Of a stretch of DNA of 64,000 nt, positions 1 through 16,059 are shown one piece after another (within the stretch, counting starts at the first letter, position 1; every line of letters begins with the position of its first letter). Position numbers and translations under genes: made by a program. The DNA is taken from NCBI GenBank assembly GCA_018857735.1, contig JABMCL010000022.1, forward strand, positions 1 through 64,000, written 5' to 3'. The DNA is from Alviniconcha marisindica. Taxonomy: Eukaryota; Mollusca; Gastropoda; Provannidae. The notes beneath the pieces are model-generated. The model was not told the origin of the DNA. It did no database searches and saw nothing but the letters and a program-made list of their open reading frames with translations.

Positions 1-173
1 GGGGGGGGGGGGTATTTTGCTTTGCAAGGTGACATACCTTGTTACTTCTGAATGAATTGGTGAGTTGTTTCACCCTGGTATGGTCCTTTATGATTGACTG
101 GGCACTAAATTTTAAGAGCCAGTCACTCAGGGCCAGTGACGGAATTTTTGCCAAATTATGAAATAATTTATGA

Positions 174-5112
<4,939 letters not shown>

Positions 5113-5960
5113 TGCCTGGTCTCTCTCCTATATTAGCTTCACCTCAGTTTCACCCACACAGCATTCCTTCAAACTCAAGAATGTTGTGATTCTTTTACGT
5201 TAAACTTGTTTATCTGCTGGACTAAAGCAACTTCACTTGCAGTCTAATTTTAGAGGCACTCTCAGGACAAAAGTCAAAACATACTACATAATCCCTTAAC
5301 AAATGACCATCCTGATGAGAGACTTTTCTTCTTCTTCTTCTTTTTAAAATTCTCAAACCTTTCCCTTATTTCCATGTAAATGAACCCCCAACAAAGGACT
5401 ACTCCTCTTTTAAGACTTGCTTGATGTTTAAGGTGCGTGGTCTTAAAAAAGGCGTTTCACAGTATTTGATAAAACAAAGCTGTCTGTCCTGGTTATCAAT
5501 CCCTTTTTGACAAAGTCCACCTGCCAACCTTTTGTCCTGTCAAGAACTTTAACACTGCAGTTTTCTCAGACACTTTAAGATGTGATAAATGTTAACCTTT
5601 GCATGATGATGGGATTCATTAAGCTTTACACATTTGTATCACTTTCAGCAGGCTTGTTAAACCAATCAGTTTGCAGATTTTTAGTAGAGTCAAGTCTGCT
5701 TACATACAAATTTATATGTTAGATGCATATGTATGCTCCATATTTACTTCCACCTCACATTATGTTTATATTGATATTTATTGATAGCAATTAGCATGTC
5801 ATATTTTTGTACTGTACTAAATATAACTGAAAGAAAAAAATTACATTCAGATGCTTGTCAATAATTTCAAGAGAGGCAAACTTTAAACTTCTGGAGTTTT
5901 GTTTGTTTTGTTTTTGTTTGTTTTTATGTACTAAATAAATTAAGCAGAAAAAAATTATGG
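5113..5960 (+). other. Probable 3' untranslated region of LANCL gene A
   Basis: AT-rich sequence without a continuing frame follows the stop. A canonical poly(A) signal AATAAA stands at 5934-5939, about 820 bases after the stop, and is the best candidate for transcript end. Where cleavage occurs is not visible from sequence. Confidence 0.45.
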
Positions 5961-7465
5961 AGATTTAGATAGTCATAGTATGAACAGGTTGCACATTTTA
6001 TTTTGAAGATGGGCTTCTTTGTTTCAATTTTAGATCAAGAATCTGACTTTAAGGAAAAAAAGCAATGAATATTATTCATTCAAGTCAAAAACAAGTCTCA
6101 TTCTTGCCCTAGGTCAAACGTATTATGACCTGAGCGCAGATCCATCTGCATAAGAAAAAACACTGTAACCACTGTGTATAAACATCAGTTTTTGCTTTAT
6201 TTTTATCATTTTATTCAGGACCCATCTGGCTTAAAGAAATGTCTAGACTTCACATGACAAGTTTAGTCCAAAAAGGCAGGACTTTCATTGACAGGTAAAA
6301 TGAATTTTTAAAAAAGAAAGGATTTTGTTTTAAAATGCTCCATTGATTTTATTTCATATTAGATGCCAGCAGGACTTGGCTGTAGAAAATACAATCAAGT
6401 GTCACAACCAAGTATCAAACTGCTTCCTGTGGCTTCATTTCATCCTGTTCCTTGGGCAATGCAAGCATGGAACTTAAGGCGACCTGTGCAACACAGGCAA
6501 GGTAGACAGGTGTCATTGTTGTGTGCCACCAGGCCTGCCATTTGTTTAAAGAACAGCATCTAGGCAAATCTCTGTCATGAGATTTAAAAAAACTGAGATA
6601 AAAACTAGATTGTCCCTTTCAGGGTACAGGCTTCTGGGTTCAGTTGTCCCTTTCAGGGTACAGGCTTCTGGATTCAGGCTCTCAACAAGATTGCACTGGA
6701 GTGCTATCAATATTATTCTCAGATAATACTTTGGGAAAGATTTTTTCCAGCTGTTGCTAGCTTGTGATTGGGTGTAACATATGAGCCATAGATATGAGGT
6801 AGTGCATGTGCAACTTAGATTTTTTTTTTTTTTAAGGGCTCACAAATGCAGTAAAACTAGACTTGAAAATAAATATAAAATTAAGGGAACATTTTTTTTT
6901 TAAATGGCCATCTTTTTTTTAGCCTTTTTACTTGATCCCCTCAACCTCTTGAGCACCCCCCCCCCCCCCCTTCCCTCAGGGAGACCAGGGATGTCAATGT
7001 CTTTTTTTCTTTCTGGAACCTTAGGGTTGTCATCTGATTCCCCTGTCCTTGGCCTGCCACTCCCAACTATTCTTCTGACCTCAGAAAATTCTCTAATATT
7101 TTTAAGATAGGCTTTTTCATATGGCTCTTGTTCAGCAGTTTGGAGATGGTTGGTAATAGGTGCAGCTTGGTGCTATATGACACTGGTATTTGCCATCATG
7201 CATTTATATAGTTAGTTTTTTGTTTTATTTTTAATTTATTATTGTTTTTGGCCATTCCTTTCTTATATTTTTCTTTAATCTGCTGTTGATAAATCAAACA
7301 GAATGGTCAGCAGTACCAACTTGCCTTAGCCTTATAATTACGCTTTTTAACAAGGGCAGTTGTGTTTGGTGTGTGTGTGTGTTTTATTTGTGTGTGGATT
7401 GATTTTGGTAAATTCAACTTGAGAAAGAGTTGCCATGTGAAGAAGAGATTTAAACTAACAGGAGT
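5961..7465. other. Intergenic AT-rich stretch, no gene seen
   Basis: No coding frame with family resemblance was found. It holds a 34-base unit repeated twice at 6611-6677 (TGTCCCTTTCAGGGTACAGG begins each copy), homopolymer A/T runs and a C tract at about 6955-6970. The 66-residue frame at 6363-6563 has no recognisable features. Confidence 0.5.
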
Positions 7466-7530
7466 TTGATCATCCTGGGGTGACCCTGTGTGGTTGACAG
7501 GATGTTAAAAACCAACTGCTAGTAGCTAAC
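7466..7530 (+). repeat. Dispersed repeat with GACCCTGTG core (copy 1)
   Basis: The phrase GTTTGATCATCCTGGGGTGA, then CCCTGTG, a GACAGGAT block and an AACCAACTGCTAGTAGCTAA-type end recurs on the opposite strand near 10445-10512 and again, more diverged, on the plus strand near 58347-58415. It is a short interspersed repeat of unknown class. Confidence 0.5.
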
Positions 7531-7740
7531 CTTTTGGACAAAACATGTTTTGAGAAGGCTAGTTCCTTTAAAAAGAGACTGTGGCAGTAGAACTGTATAT
7601 AACAAATCCTCTTAAAAGAAAACTGAGCCATAAGTAAATTATTGCCAAACCAGAATTGTTCCTTATTTTATGAAGCAAACAAAAAAGCTTGGATAAATAA
7701 ATTTATATCCAAGAAAACCTGTGTATAGTTAATGCTTTAA

Positions 7741-7882
7741 TAGTTCAAACGAAAGATCAAGCTCCCTTAGAGGGAAGAAAGATAAACTGAGTTTAAAGGA
7801 ACTAATCTTCTTAGTTCAAAGGAAAGATCAAGCTCCCTTAGAGGGAAGAAAGATAAACTGAGTTTAAAGGAACTAGTCTTCT
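7741..7882. repeat. Tandem duplication, 71-base unit, two copies
   Basis: TAGTTCAAACGAAAGATCAA starts the first copy at 7741, and the same phrase with one change starts the second at 7812. The remainder of the unit (CTCCCTTAGAGGGAAG and AGTTTAAAGGAACTA) is the same in both, so the duplication is recent. Confidence 0.9.
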
Positions 7883-7954
7883 TAGTCTTCTTAAAACAAG
7901 TGCATCCAGGATATACAGGAGATCAAAATAAAAATTTCATGTCACAGATTTGGA

Positions 7955-8275
7955 AAGACCGTTTTCTTTTGCTATACTGAAAGTCAAGGTCACAGCAAAA
8001 GTTCAAAACTTTGTTGAATGTGTGTCTGGATGGTATCTTCTGAACTATTTAACCTGTTGTAGCCAAACTTAGTATGGTAATATCATGAGCCAGTGTCTTA
8101 TGAAAAGATTGTTTTGCTGTCATAGTCAAGGTCACAGTGATATAATCAAAATACGGTCATTTCTACTATATTGTCTTCAGAGCTGCTGATCTGTTTGCAA
8201 CCAAAAGTAGTTTCATGGTACATTATCATAAGCTGGAATATTTCATGTGGGTAAAATGGATTGCTCACGACCTAG
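7955..8275 (+). repeat. Dispersed repeat with GTCAAGGTCAC blocks
   Basis: Two AGTCAAGGTCACAG blocks bracket a phrase ATCTTCTGAACTATT then a CCAAACTTAGTATGGT phrase. Related sequence stands at 14640-14860, 33100-33310, 45620-45830 and 46560-46770. The type resembles widespread molluscan non-coding repeats. Its class (MITE, Helitron or SINE) cannot be told here. Confidence 0.55.
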
Positions 8276-8280
8276 GTTAC

Positions 8281-8420
8281 AATAATAATAATAATACGTA
8301 ATTCTTGACTGGCTCAAAGCACTTCACAATTCAAAACAAGAATGGACGTCAAAATCAATACATGAAACATGCATACACCAGACGATCCAACGTCAACAGC
8401 AAAGCACAGGCAAACATGTC
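8281..8420 (-). repeat. LINE 3' tail relic
   Basis: An (ATA)n tail followed by GCTCAAAGCACTTCACAATT is the minus-strand 3' end of an L2-like LINE. No coding part is left. A 26-base unit then occurs twice at 8490-8541 (TTGTACTATTACTAATAACC in each). Confidence 0.45.
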
Positions 8421-9107
8421 TGATTCAATGTTTTTCAATCCTATATTCTCAGTACCACTGATATCTTTGCAACCAACCTAGGTGTGTTGTTGTACTATTA
8501 CTAATAACCAGTCTGTTGTACTATTACTAATAACCAGTCTGAGTGCAAGCAAAATGGGCCTGTATATACACATACACTGAAAATAACGGTGACTTTCAGT
8601 ATCTAGGCACTCAATGGCAGGTGCTTTGCTGTCCAAGGCAACAAACATTGTTTTGTTTTTTAAACTTGCTTTTAATAGTGATGAATAATGGGACTGTTTT
8701 GTTGTCACAACAGTGACAGCAGTCTCAGAGCTCACTCTGTTGCACACACCACCTCTTTGATATTTGGCAGGAGGAGCCCATGCTTGCAATGTCCCAGGAG
8801 TACTCTGAGATCAAATGAGGGTGCAGGAAGCCATTAGGTCAGCTGTTACACTTGACAGTGTTTTCTACAGCCTAGTCCAGCTGAACGTACACTGGCACAA
8901 GAGGATTGTAAATAAAAAATCAAATCAACCAAGCAGTTTAAAACAAAACCCTCAAATAAGTTGTTTTTTTCGATATCTGTTCTACTTGTCAGAGAAAGAC
9001 CATTCATTTTGGACAAAGCAAGGTTTGTTATTATTATAATATATATATTGATCACTTTTATATATATATAAACTTACTGTAACTTACAAGCAAATTTACT
9101 GTACTCA

Positions 9108-9535
9108 TGTCCCATGTGATTCTGAATGAGTAACTGTATCCTGTTATAGTGCGTTTTTTGTTAATATCCACCAAAGTGTTGTTCTGGCAGTACTAGTTTG
9201 TTTTCAGATGGCTGCTGCCATATAAAACTGCTGCAATCTCCACATACATTCTGTGTACACCATACAATCATGCACCAGTTTACAGTGTCTTCAGTCAAAG
9301 CCACATACATAGGGTGCATGTGTGTTTAGCTGTAACCTGCCACCTGCACTTTTGGCAGAATGACCAGGATATTTTACATGCTATTGTGGTAACATGGGGA
9401 TGGAATGGATACTGAAGAGTCAGCACAAAAAGTTGACCCTGGAAAAGAAAATTCTTCCATCACTCCTGCCAGGACTCAAACCCACAACCTTTTGGTCATG
9501 AGTCCATCACTCTAACCATTGAGCTATCCCTGCTT
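9108..9535 (-). mobile_element. tRNA-headed SINE, copy 1
   Basis: On the minus strand the element starts with a tRNA-like head: an A-box-like GATAGCTCAATGG and a B-box region equivalent to GGTTCGAATCC in copy 2, here worn. A body of about 350 bases follows (shared phrases CTTTTGGCAGAATGACC, TTTAGCTGTAACCTGCCACC and CTGTGTACACCATACAA on the plus strand). It aligns along its length with 38625-39087 and 63065-63605 and in part with 43066-43385. The promoter head would have been read by RNA polymerase III; movement needs a partner LINE. Confidence 0.85.
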
Positions 9536-10439
9536 AAGCTGAATTCTTTGTATGAGTCATTTTCAAAATATGAGCAAATTTCAGACAGACAAAACATGAG
9601 AGAAAAAACTATGCCAATTTAACAATTTTAATTACTGAATTGATTGGTTATCCTTTCATGCATATTGTGCCAAATGATCCAGGCTTAATGACAATGACAA
9701 ATGTAGAATAAAAAACATAATTCAATAATGTTATCATGACAGAAATGTCAATGCAGTTACCATGATTGTAATGCACATTTGGTGCACTAAATGTTTTACA
9801 ATTGACACCTTTGCAGATATACCAATTGCACTGTAAACACAATGCAAAAGAACTGATGCCAAAAAGTATGATTATTTTATGTCATCAGCTAACCTCAGCC
9901 AGGAAAACAATGAAAACTTCATAAATCATCATTTTCAAATGCATCTGAATGTAACAGAGTCAAACATATGTTTTTTTTCCCCCCAAAGACATCCTTGAGC
10001 ATTTTAGGGTGACTAAAACCTTTCAACTTGGGTTGAACCTATTTTGATTTGACCAAATGTTTGTCAAAATTTTAACTTTTGTTTTGTGTGTGTGTGTGCT
10101 TGGAAACAGCATGGACATTTGGTAACTGCACTGACATTCATCTATGGTGACACACTGTCCAAGGAAAAAGGACCAAAATATGTTTGAAATTAAACTTTTT
10201 TATATGCCATAAGTACATTCTGAGTCATGTGCAATGTTGTTATTAAGGTGATTAGATTTTACCAATTATTTTATTATTTTCACCCTTGGTGACATGGACA
10301 TCCACTGATCCAGTAACTACACTGACATTCATCTATGATAAAAGTTTACATTTTCAAATGACAAATTTCGAAATAAAAATGACAAACAATATATTTCTAA
10401 TTACAGCTTTCATGTATTATTTGTACTTGTAGTTCCAAG

Positions 10440-10515
10440 CTAGTTAGTTAGTAATTGGATTTTAGTGTCCTGTCAACCACATTGGGTCACCTCAGGACAA
10501 TCAAACTCCGTCATA
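10440..10515 (-). repeat. Dispersed repeat with GACCCTGTG core (copy 2, inverted)
   Basis: The minus strand reads like 7466-7530: TTTGATTGTCCTGAGGTGAC, a CAATGTGGTTGACAGGA block and a run ending in ACTAACTAACTAGC. See copy 1. Confidence 0.45.
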
Positions 10516-11150
10516 AGCAAATGTACATTTAAAAACTTCTCATATATATATTATAAACCTTTTCCCAAGTCAAGCAACAAAACCAATCCCTACCCAAACA
10601 TAAAACATACATCCAAAAAAAATTGTAGCGTTAGTCCCTTCAATATTACCCCTACTAAAAGAGCAGATAAGGCTAGGACGTGCTGGTATCAACCATTCCG
10701 TCTAATTTATTGATACCAGATTTTTTTTTATATAAAAAAAGGAATGGACAGAAACAATAAATGATTACATGATATAAATGCATAATGGCAAATAACAGTG
10801 CCATATAATTATTTATAAAGTGCAAAATCTTGTCCATAGAAACATGTACACAGCAAGCTGCACATACCACATACCAACTATTATCTTCTGGCTGCTTAAC
10901 AACAGCCATACCAAAAAACCTAACAACCACAAATGTTTCAGATTTTTTTCGAAAAAGGTCAGGAAAATGGACCATTGCAGAAAAATTACAAGACAGAAAG
11001 AGCAAGAAGACTAGGTAGAAACACAAAACAGGAGATAGGAAAGGGGAATCAAATGACAGCCTTGAGATTCCAGACAGGATGAAACAGACATCAGGCCTCC
11101 ATTCAGGGTAGTTTCAAGCTAAAGGTTCAGATTGTTCATCTTGAATAATT

Positions 11151-11609
11151 TCAACCATTCAGTTTGTCGACAATTTTTATCCACTTGTTATGATCAACTT
11201 CAAAGTGATTTGTTGTGCCAGGTTTCAAGTGTGGCTTTGGGATGATTGCTAGGATTTGATCATGATCATACCAGATCAAATCTCTGAAAAGTCTTGGCCA
11301 ATAAAAGCAGTTCAGCATCTCTTTGCCAACTGAATGCATGCAGTTAACATACACCTGTGCTAAGCCAGCGTCTTCTACAAATCCTGGGTATGCTTTCCCA
11401 TCATACTCTATGCAGACATATTTGCCAATGCATTCCTCAGGTTTCGGTGCAGCATCTTTCCTCTCTTCTTCTTGGTGTGAGGCATCTTCTCTGCGCTCTT
11501 GAACACACTGGTGGATCTGAACTTTGTTCAGCTTGGGTGTGAGTGTATGGTCCAGTTGACATGGATAATAAGGCTTCAGTATAAGACTACAAAATACAGC
11601 TGTATTCAA
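11151..11609 (-). CDS. Fragment of a conserved invertebrate protein, C-terminal domain
   Basis: An open frame of 152 codons ends in a stop at 11151. The first third is charged (ERREDASHQEEERKDAAPKP). The rest looks like a folded domain: GKYVCIEYDGKAYPG, then VYVNCMHSVGKEMLNCFYWP, then IWYDHDQILAIIPKP and a NHFEVDHNKW end. I recognise this pattern (aromatic-rich, YDGKxYPG and MHxxG with FxWP) as the C-terminal part of uncharacterised, often multicopy proteins of molluscs and cnidarians. The function is unknown, and a transposon origin is possible. The first Met lies in a segment without clear homology, so the true start, or a splice acceptor, probably lies elsewhere. No upstream exon was identified, so this may be a last exon or a stranded fragment. 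Confidence 0.55.
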   Translation of the reverse strand: MNTAVFCSLILKPYYPCQLDHTLTPKLNKVQIHQCVQERREDASHQEEERKDAAPKPEECIGKYVCIEYDGKAYPGFVEDAGLAQVYVNCMHSVGKEMLNCFYWPRLFRDLIWYDHDQILAIIPKPHLKPGTTNHFEVDHNKWIKIVDKLNG

Positions 11610-11739
11610 TTGTTATGTGCTAGGCTTTGCACCCACTCCGAGATTTCTCAAGAGTTAAATTCTGTGCAAAAGTCCTTCAGATGACTGAGGTCCTGTGTAT
11701 CCGTGTGTATACACATGCAAAAAGATCACATATTCATGT

Positions 11740-12604
11740 TAAAGATTGAAGCCATGATCATACTTTCAAATAGACTGTCCTTTGCCGTCTGTCATTTACA
11801 TCGGAGATGCCGATGTCCCATTTGTGTCATCTGTTAAAAATCTTGGTGTAACCCTGGATTCACAGCTCAGCATGTCACAACACATAAGCAACACGTGCAA
11901 AGCTGCGTACATACAAATCAGGCATACAAGTTCCATACACCTTCTCACCACTCAAGCAACCCAAACAAACCCTTGTATGCTCTCTTGTCCTCTCTCACTT
12001 AGACTACTGTAACTCTTTACTTTCAGTTTGCCCTCAGTACTTGCTAGACAAACTGAAAAGTTCAGAATGCAGCAGCAAGGCTTGTGTGTAAAGCTAAGAA
12101 ATCTGACCACAGCCATCCTATTCTTGAAACTCTGCATTGGCTACCAGTAACTCATCACATTCAATATAAAATGTCAACTATCTGCTTCAATTCCATCTCT
12201 GGAACAGCCCCTCAGTATCTGTCCAATCTCCTTCAACCTTATACTCCAGCAAGACGATTACAATCTGCATCCAACACATGAACCTTTGTCACCTCTGTTA
12301 TAAACACAAAAACATTTGGTTAAAGATCATTTTCTTACGCTGGCCCAACTGTTTGGAACAATTCGCCTCAAACACTCTGCCACTCTGATTCTGCCTCCTC
12401 TTTTAAAGCCACCCTCAAGATGCATCTGTTTAATAATTATTTCTAAACTATTTTTCACAGCCATGCCTATCCCCTCTTCCAACACGCATGTGTGTGCATG
12501 CATGTGTGTGTGTGTGTTGTTAATGTTATTGTAAAGTGCCATGTGCTCCCACTTTGTGCGGTAGATGGGTGTTCTGGAAATCCGCTTTGTTATTATTATT
12601 ATTA
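11740..12604 (+). mobile_element. 5'-truncated L2-like LINE, 3' end of reverse transcriptase and tail
   Basis: The stretch matches 37057-37925 in order: GAAGCCATGATCATACTTTC, then GGAGATGCCGATGTCC, then CACATAAGCAACACG, then the tail GTTATTGTAAAGTGCC and a (TTA)n end. Coding traces GVTLDSQLSMSQHIS and LHWLPVTHHIQYKMS remain, but small deletions and insertions shift the frame several times. It is a dead copy of the family whose fuller member lies in gene B intron 3. Confidence 0.88.
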
Positions 12605-14107
12605 GTAGTAGTATTGTAGTCCATGTCAGAGTTCAATGGATTATACAAACCCCAAAATAACCCAGCATGCTCTAAAACTAGTAAAAGTGTCGGTCTTTAT
12701 AATGCTGAAGCTGGACACTATATGGAAAAAGAACTGCAATAACTAGATCAGTTAAATAAAGGAAAGTATTTTGCTTTACATCATTTGATATTATCGTATC
12801 CTAAGATCATGGCTATGCAATATTGAAAAGAACACAAAAATATAGTACAGTTACTGTATTGTGTGAGTGCAGTTACGAAATATTTGGAAACTGATCTTCG
12901 GTAGCATTAAATAAGAAAGAATGCATTTAGTCTTTTTACTATTTGGCCATTTTTTTTTCTTACACAGATGTAGTGGATTATCTAATATGATAAAGAACAA
13001 AAAGAAACAAAAGGAAATCTAAGAATGAGTCCATACAGTTACCATAGTGTATGTGCAGATACCACATATATGGCAACTGCATGGACAAGAAACTGCACAC
13101 ACAAAAATATTTACAGATCATATTAATCACTTCCTGTTATTAAAAAACATGGCATCCATGACAGCATGTGAAAGTGACACTCTTTGACAGTAAAATAAAA
13201 AATATACCAAACTTTTGCATAAATTATTGTAACGGTAGACCCCAGTAACTGTACTAAAGTGTTAAGCTAAACAACAAGTACTTTGACCTGATGACCATGC
13301 TATTTTACTGCCTAAAATTGCACTAGAAAGATCATCTGCTTGCATGAGTACCATTCAGTAAATGAACTCATCAATAATTTAAAAAAAGAAAGAAAAAAAA
13401 CTCTTTTGAAAACTGGGAAGCATTCAGTTTTTATTGCACATTTTTGTACCTGATAACTGCATGGACCAAAGTCTTGGACATGCATTTTTTAATCTTTCGA
13501 AATTTGCAGAAAGAAAAGTAATTATTCCCCCCCCCCCCCCCCCCCCCTTGTTTTTTCCTTTATGTCTGCTTCACACTGAAAGTCAAATACAACAAGTACC
13601 ATTTGTATAGCTTATACAGAGATGTCAGTTTTTCACCATTTCTGATTGGACATGCATTTTTAGCCCAGCCTCCCCCCATGTTTACATAGATGGCAAACAC
13701 TTCTTTCTGCTGCTGACATGTTTATGTTGTGCACTATATAGTAACATATTAAAGCTTGGCTCATCAGCACTCAGCTGGAGATCTAGATATTCATAAAGCA
13801 GTGATGCATTAATATATGATGCATGACTGGTAAAGTTTAATCAGTAAAGCACTTTGCTTTCAAGCCTGTATAACAATGTGTATGCTTTGATTCATTTAGT
13901 GGTACCAGTGACATGAACTTTTCTTCTCCTTCAGCCAGATATAACTGTCAGTGTCATGGTTGACTGGGTGTTAAAGATCAATTATCTTTCTATGTTTTGT
14001 TTCTCTTGGGGATAAAAGAGAAAGAGGTAATAATAATTAAAGTATTTTTAAAGCACAAAAATCTTGTCCCTCGAGACTATTCTAAGTGTATACACACACG
14101 CATGCCG

Positions 14108-14108
<1 letters not shown>
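12605..14108. other. Intergenic stretch, no gene seen
   Basis: AT-rich with no convincing frame. It contains a run of 21 C at 13527-13547 and several copies of a loose GTAACTGCA(T/C)GGACA motif (12846-13470) that also occurs at 9746-10330. Confidence 0.5.

Positions 14109-14168
<60 letters not shown>
14109..14168. repeat. (CA)n microsatellite, about 30 units
   Basis: Uninterrupted CA dinucleotides. The open frames across it in both strands are artefacts of the repeat. Confidence 0.98.
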
Positions 14169-14169
<1 letters not shown>

Positions 14170-14639
14170 CCAGAGGCACCAGCACACAAGCAATCTGACC
14201 ATACAAAGCACACAAAAAAAATGCAGCAAACACCCAGAAGACCAGGAATGGATGAAGACATTAGAACAGAACAGAAAACCTGACAGGTCTACAATTTTGG
14301 GAAATGTTTTTAGATTAGATTTTCAAGAATAAGTCCAGAGAGGTGATGGATACATAGCGTTCTTGATGTGCTGTGTGTTATCTAGTCATTCAATGTTTTG
14401 TTGCCACTGATTTTAAGTTATTTTATGATAATGATGCTTGTCAGTTGCCTCACTTGCAAGGGCTAATGCTCATATCCAGAATGTTTGCATTGGCAGATGT
14501 CTTTGTTGAGTGGAATAAAAGAATATGTCATCACAGACAACAGTACTTATTAAGAATCACTTACTTGATTAATCATAATGTTGAAATTTATTACACCAGT
14601 GTCTGTTTTACTTATTATCAATACTTGATCATTTATTAT

Positions 14640-14870
14640 GCCCCCTATAAGTATAACAAAGTTAAGGGAGGTATACTGGAATCACTATGTCCATCTGTCC
14701 TATTTGTCTGTACACGTGTCCAAACTTTGTCCAGAACATATCTTCTGAACTGCTCAGCCTTTTGTAACCACACTTGGTATGGTGGTGCATCATCCTGTGG
14801 CCGAGTGTCATGAGAAAAATATTAATTGCTGCCTCTTCCAGGTCAAGGTCATAGTGATAGCAAACAGCCT
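14640..14870 (+). repeat. Dispersed repeat with GTCAAGGTCA block (copy 2)
   Basis: ATATCTTCTGAACTGCTCAG, then CACTTGGTATGGTGGTGCAT, then CAGGTCAAGGTCATAGTGAT follow one another as in 7955-8275 and, worn, in 33100-33310, 45620-45830 and 46560-46770. Confidence 0.55.
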
Positions 14871-15103
14871 AAACTGGGGGGTCACAACAATGAAGTAGCC
14901 AATCTGTGTAGATTCAGTTGTACAGGCATGGGAATTGTCCGTGAAAACACAAATTTCCGCTGCAGTGAAATTGGTTCCGCAGGGAAAAGAAATCGTGGGT
15001 ACAAAAGAAAAAAAGGAAGCAGCAGTTTTACAAAGCAAGTACAAAAGTAACTGTTGCAAAAACGGTAGCAATATCCACTTTTAGCCCCATCAGTTTGGAT
15101 ATC

Positions 15104-15191
15104 CTCAAACGGTATGAGAATATAGTCCATACCATTTGAAAACAGTATACTGGTTCGGGGAGGGAACTCTCGTTCTTACTTCGGACTCCAG
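15104..15191. repeat. Left member of an inverted pair (partner 19671-19759)
   Basis: CTCAAACGGTATGAGAATAT, then GTCCATACCATTTGAAAA, then CTCTCGTTCTTACTT is the reverse complement, at roughly 85% by eye, of 19671-19759. The pair encloses about 4.5 kb and crosses the boundaries of the large palindrome 17851-22122, so the repeats are nested rather than simple element ends. Confidence 0.85.
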
Positions 15192-15284
15192 TAATATAAT
15201 CTACTTAGCCCCATCGCTATGCTTTTTTTCAGTATACTGAAAGAAGGAGATGGGGCTGTAAGTAGATTACATTAGAGTAAAAGT
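15183..15284. repeat. Hairpin with ATCTACTTAGCCCC arm
   Basis: Arm 15183-15215 (ending TAATCTACTTAGCCCCATC) pairs with 15248-15284 (GATGGGGCTGTAAGTAGATT onward) around a loop of about 32 bases. A third copy of the right arm, in the same orientation, stands at 17723-17760. This looks like a small inverted-repeat element or the end of one. Confidence 0.75.
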
Positions 15285-16059
15285 ACAAATGTGCGAGAGT
15301 GTGGCGCCCACTACACTGCGGAGTGCATGTGTGTGCGAGTCAGTCAGTCATGTCACAGCGTGTCATTGTGTGTATGTGTGTGTGTGTGTGTTTCAGTCTG
15401 TGCTGTGTCATCCGTGTAATGTCTACGTGAGTGACGGTAAGCAGCATGCATCATTGAAAACGGAAAAACTGGAACTGCGATGATTGTCAGTGTTCAGTCA
15501 TGGCAGTAAAACTTGTGTGACATGCATGTGCACCACAAAGCGCTTCGGAGAAAGAGAATCAACAATCACACAATGTAAGTGCCACAAAAGATGACAAAAC
15601 CAAATCTATGGTATCACACACACACACTCTCTCTCTCTCTCTAAATATCAAATAAATAAATCCAGTATCCTCTAACGTCTTGCTTAATTTAAAAAAATTG
15701 TGTGATGTTGATAAAGGTGAGATAAAAGAACATTAAAAGAGGGGAGAAGGGATGTCGGAATTTCCACCCCCACTGGAGGCTTCGCCGGGAAATAAGCGGG
15801 GATAGCTGCAAAATAAAAATAAAAATATATATATATATATATCTTAGCTGCGTCTATATGCAGAAAAGAAGAGAGAAAAATAACGGGAAAATGACTGGAA
15901 ACAATTACAGATCATTTTACCTTCATTCCGTTAACGCAAAGAACAGAACCCAGTGAACCAGCTACTTGTAACGGTCTGCTCGCGCCTTCACGCGAGCCAG
16001 TGACAGTGACTCACGGACTCGTTTAGCCCCGTTCTCCGCTACCAGGCACAAGCCATGGC

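Noticed and set aside
1..12. Run of G at the left edge as a functional element
   Set aside because: G or C runs occur several times here (13527, 24958, 37621); a contig-edge or sequencing effect is as likely as biology.
11357..11542. Plus-strand frame opposite the conserved minus fragment
   Set aside because: It is the mirror of 11151-11609, which has the recognisable domain.
13997..14332. 111-codon plus frame across the CA repeat and the matching minus frame
   Set aside because: A CA microsatellite keeps several frames open on both strands; the peptides are runs of His-Thr or Cys-Val and have no other feature.
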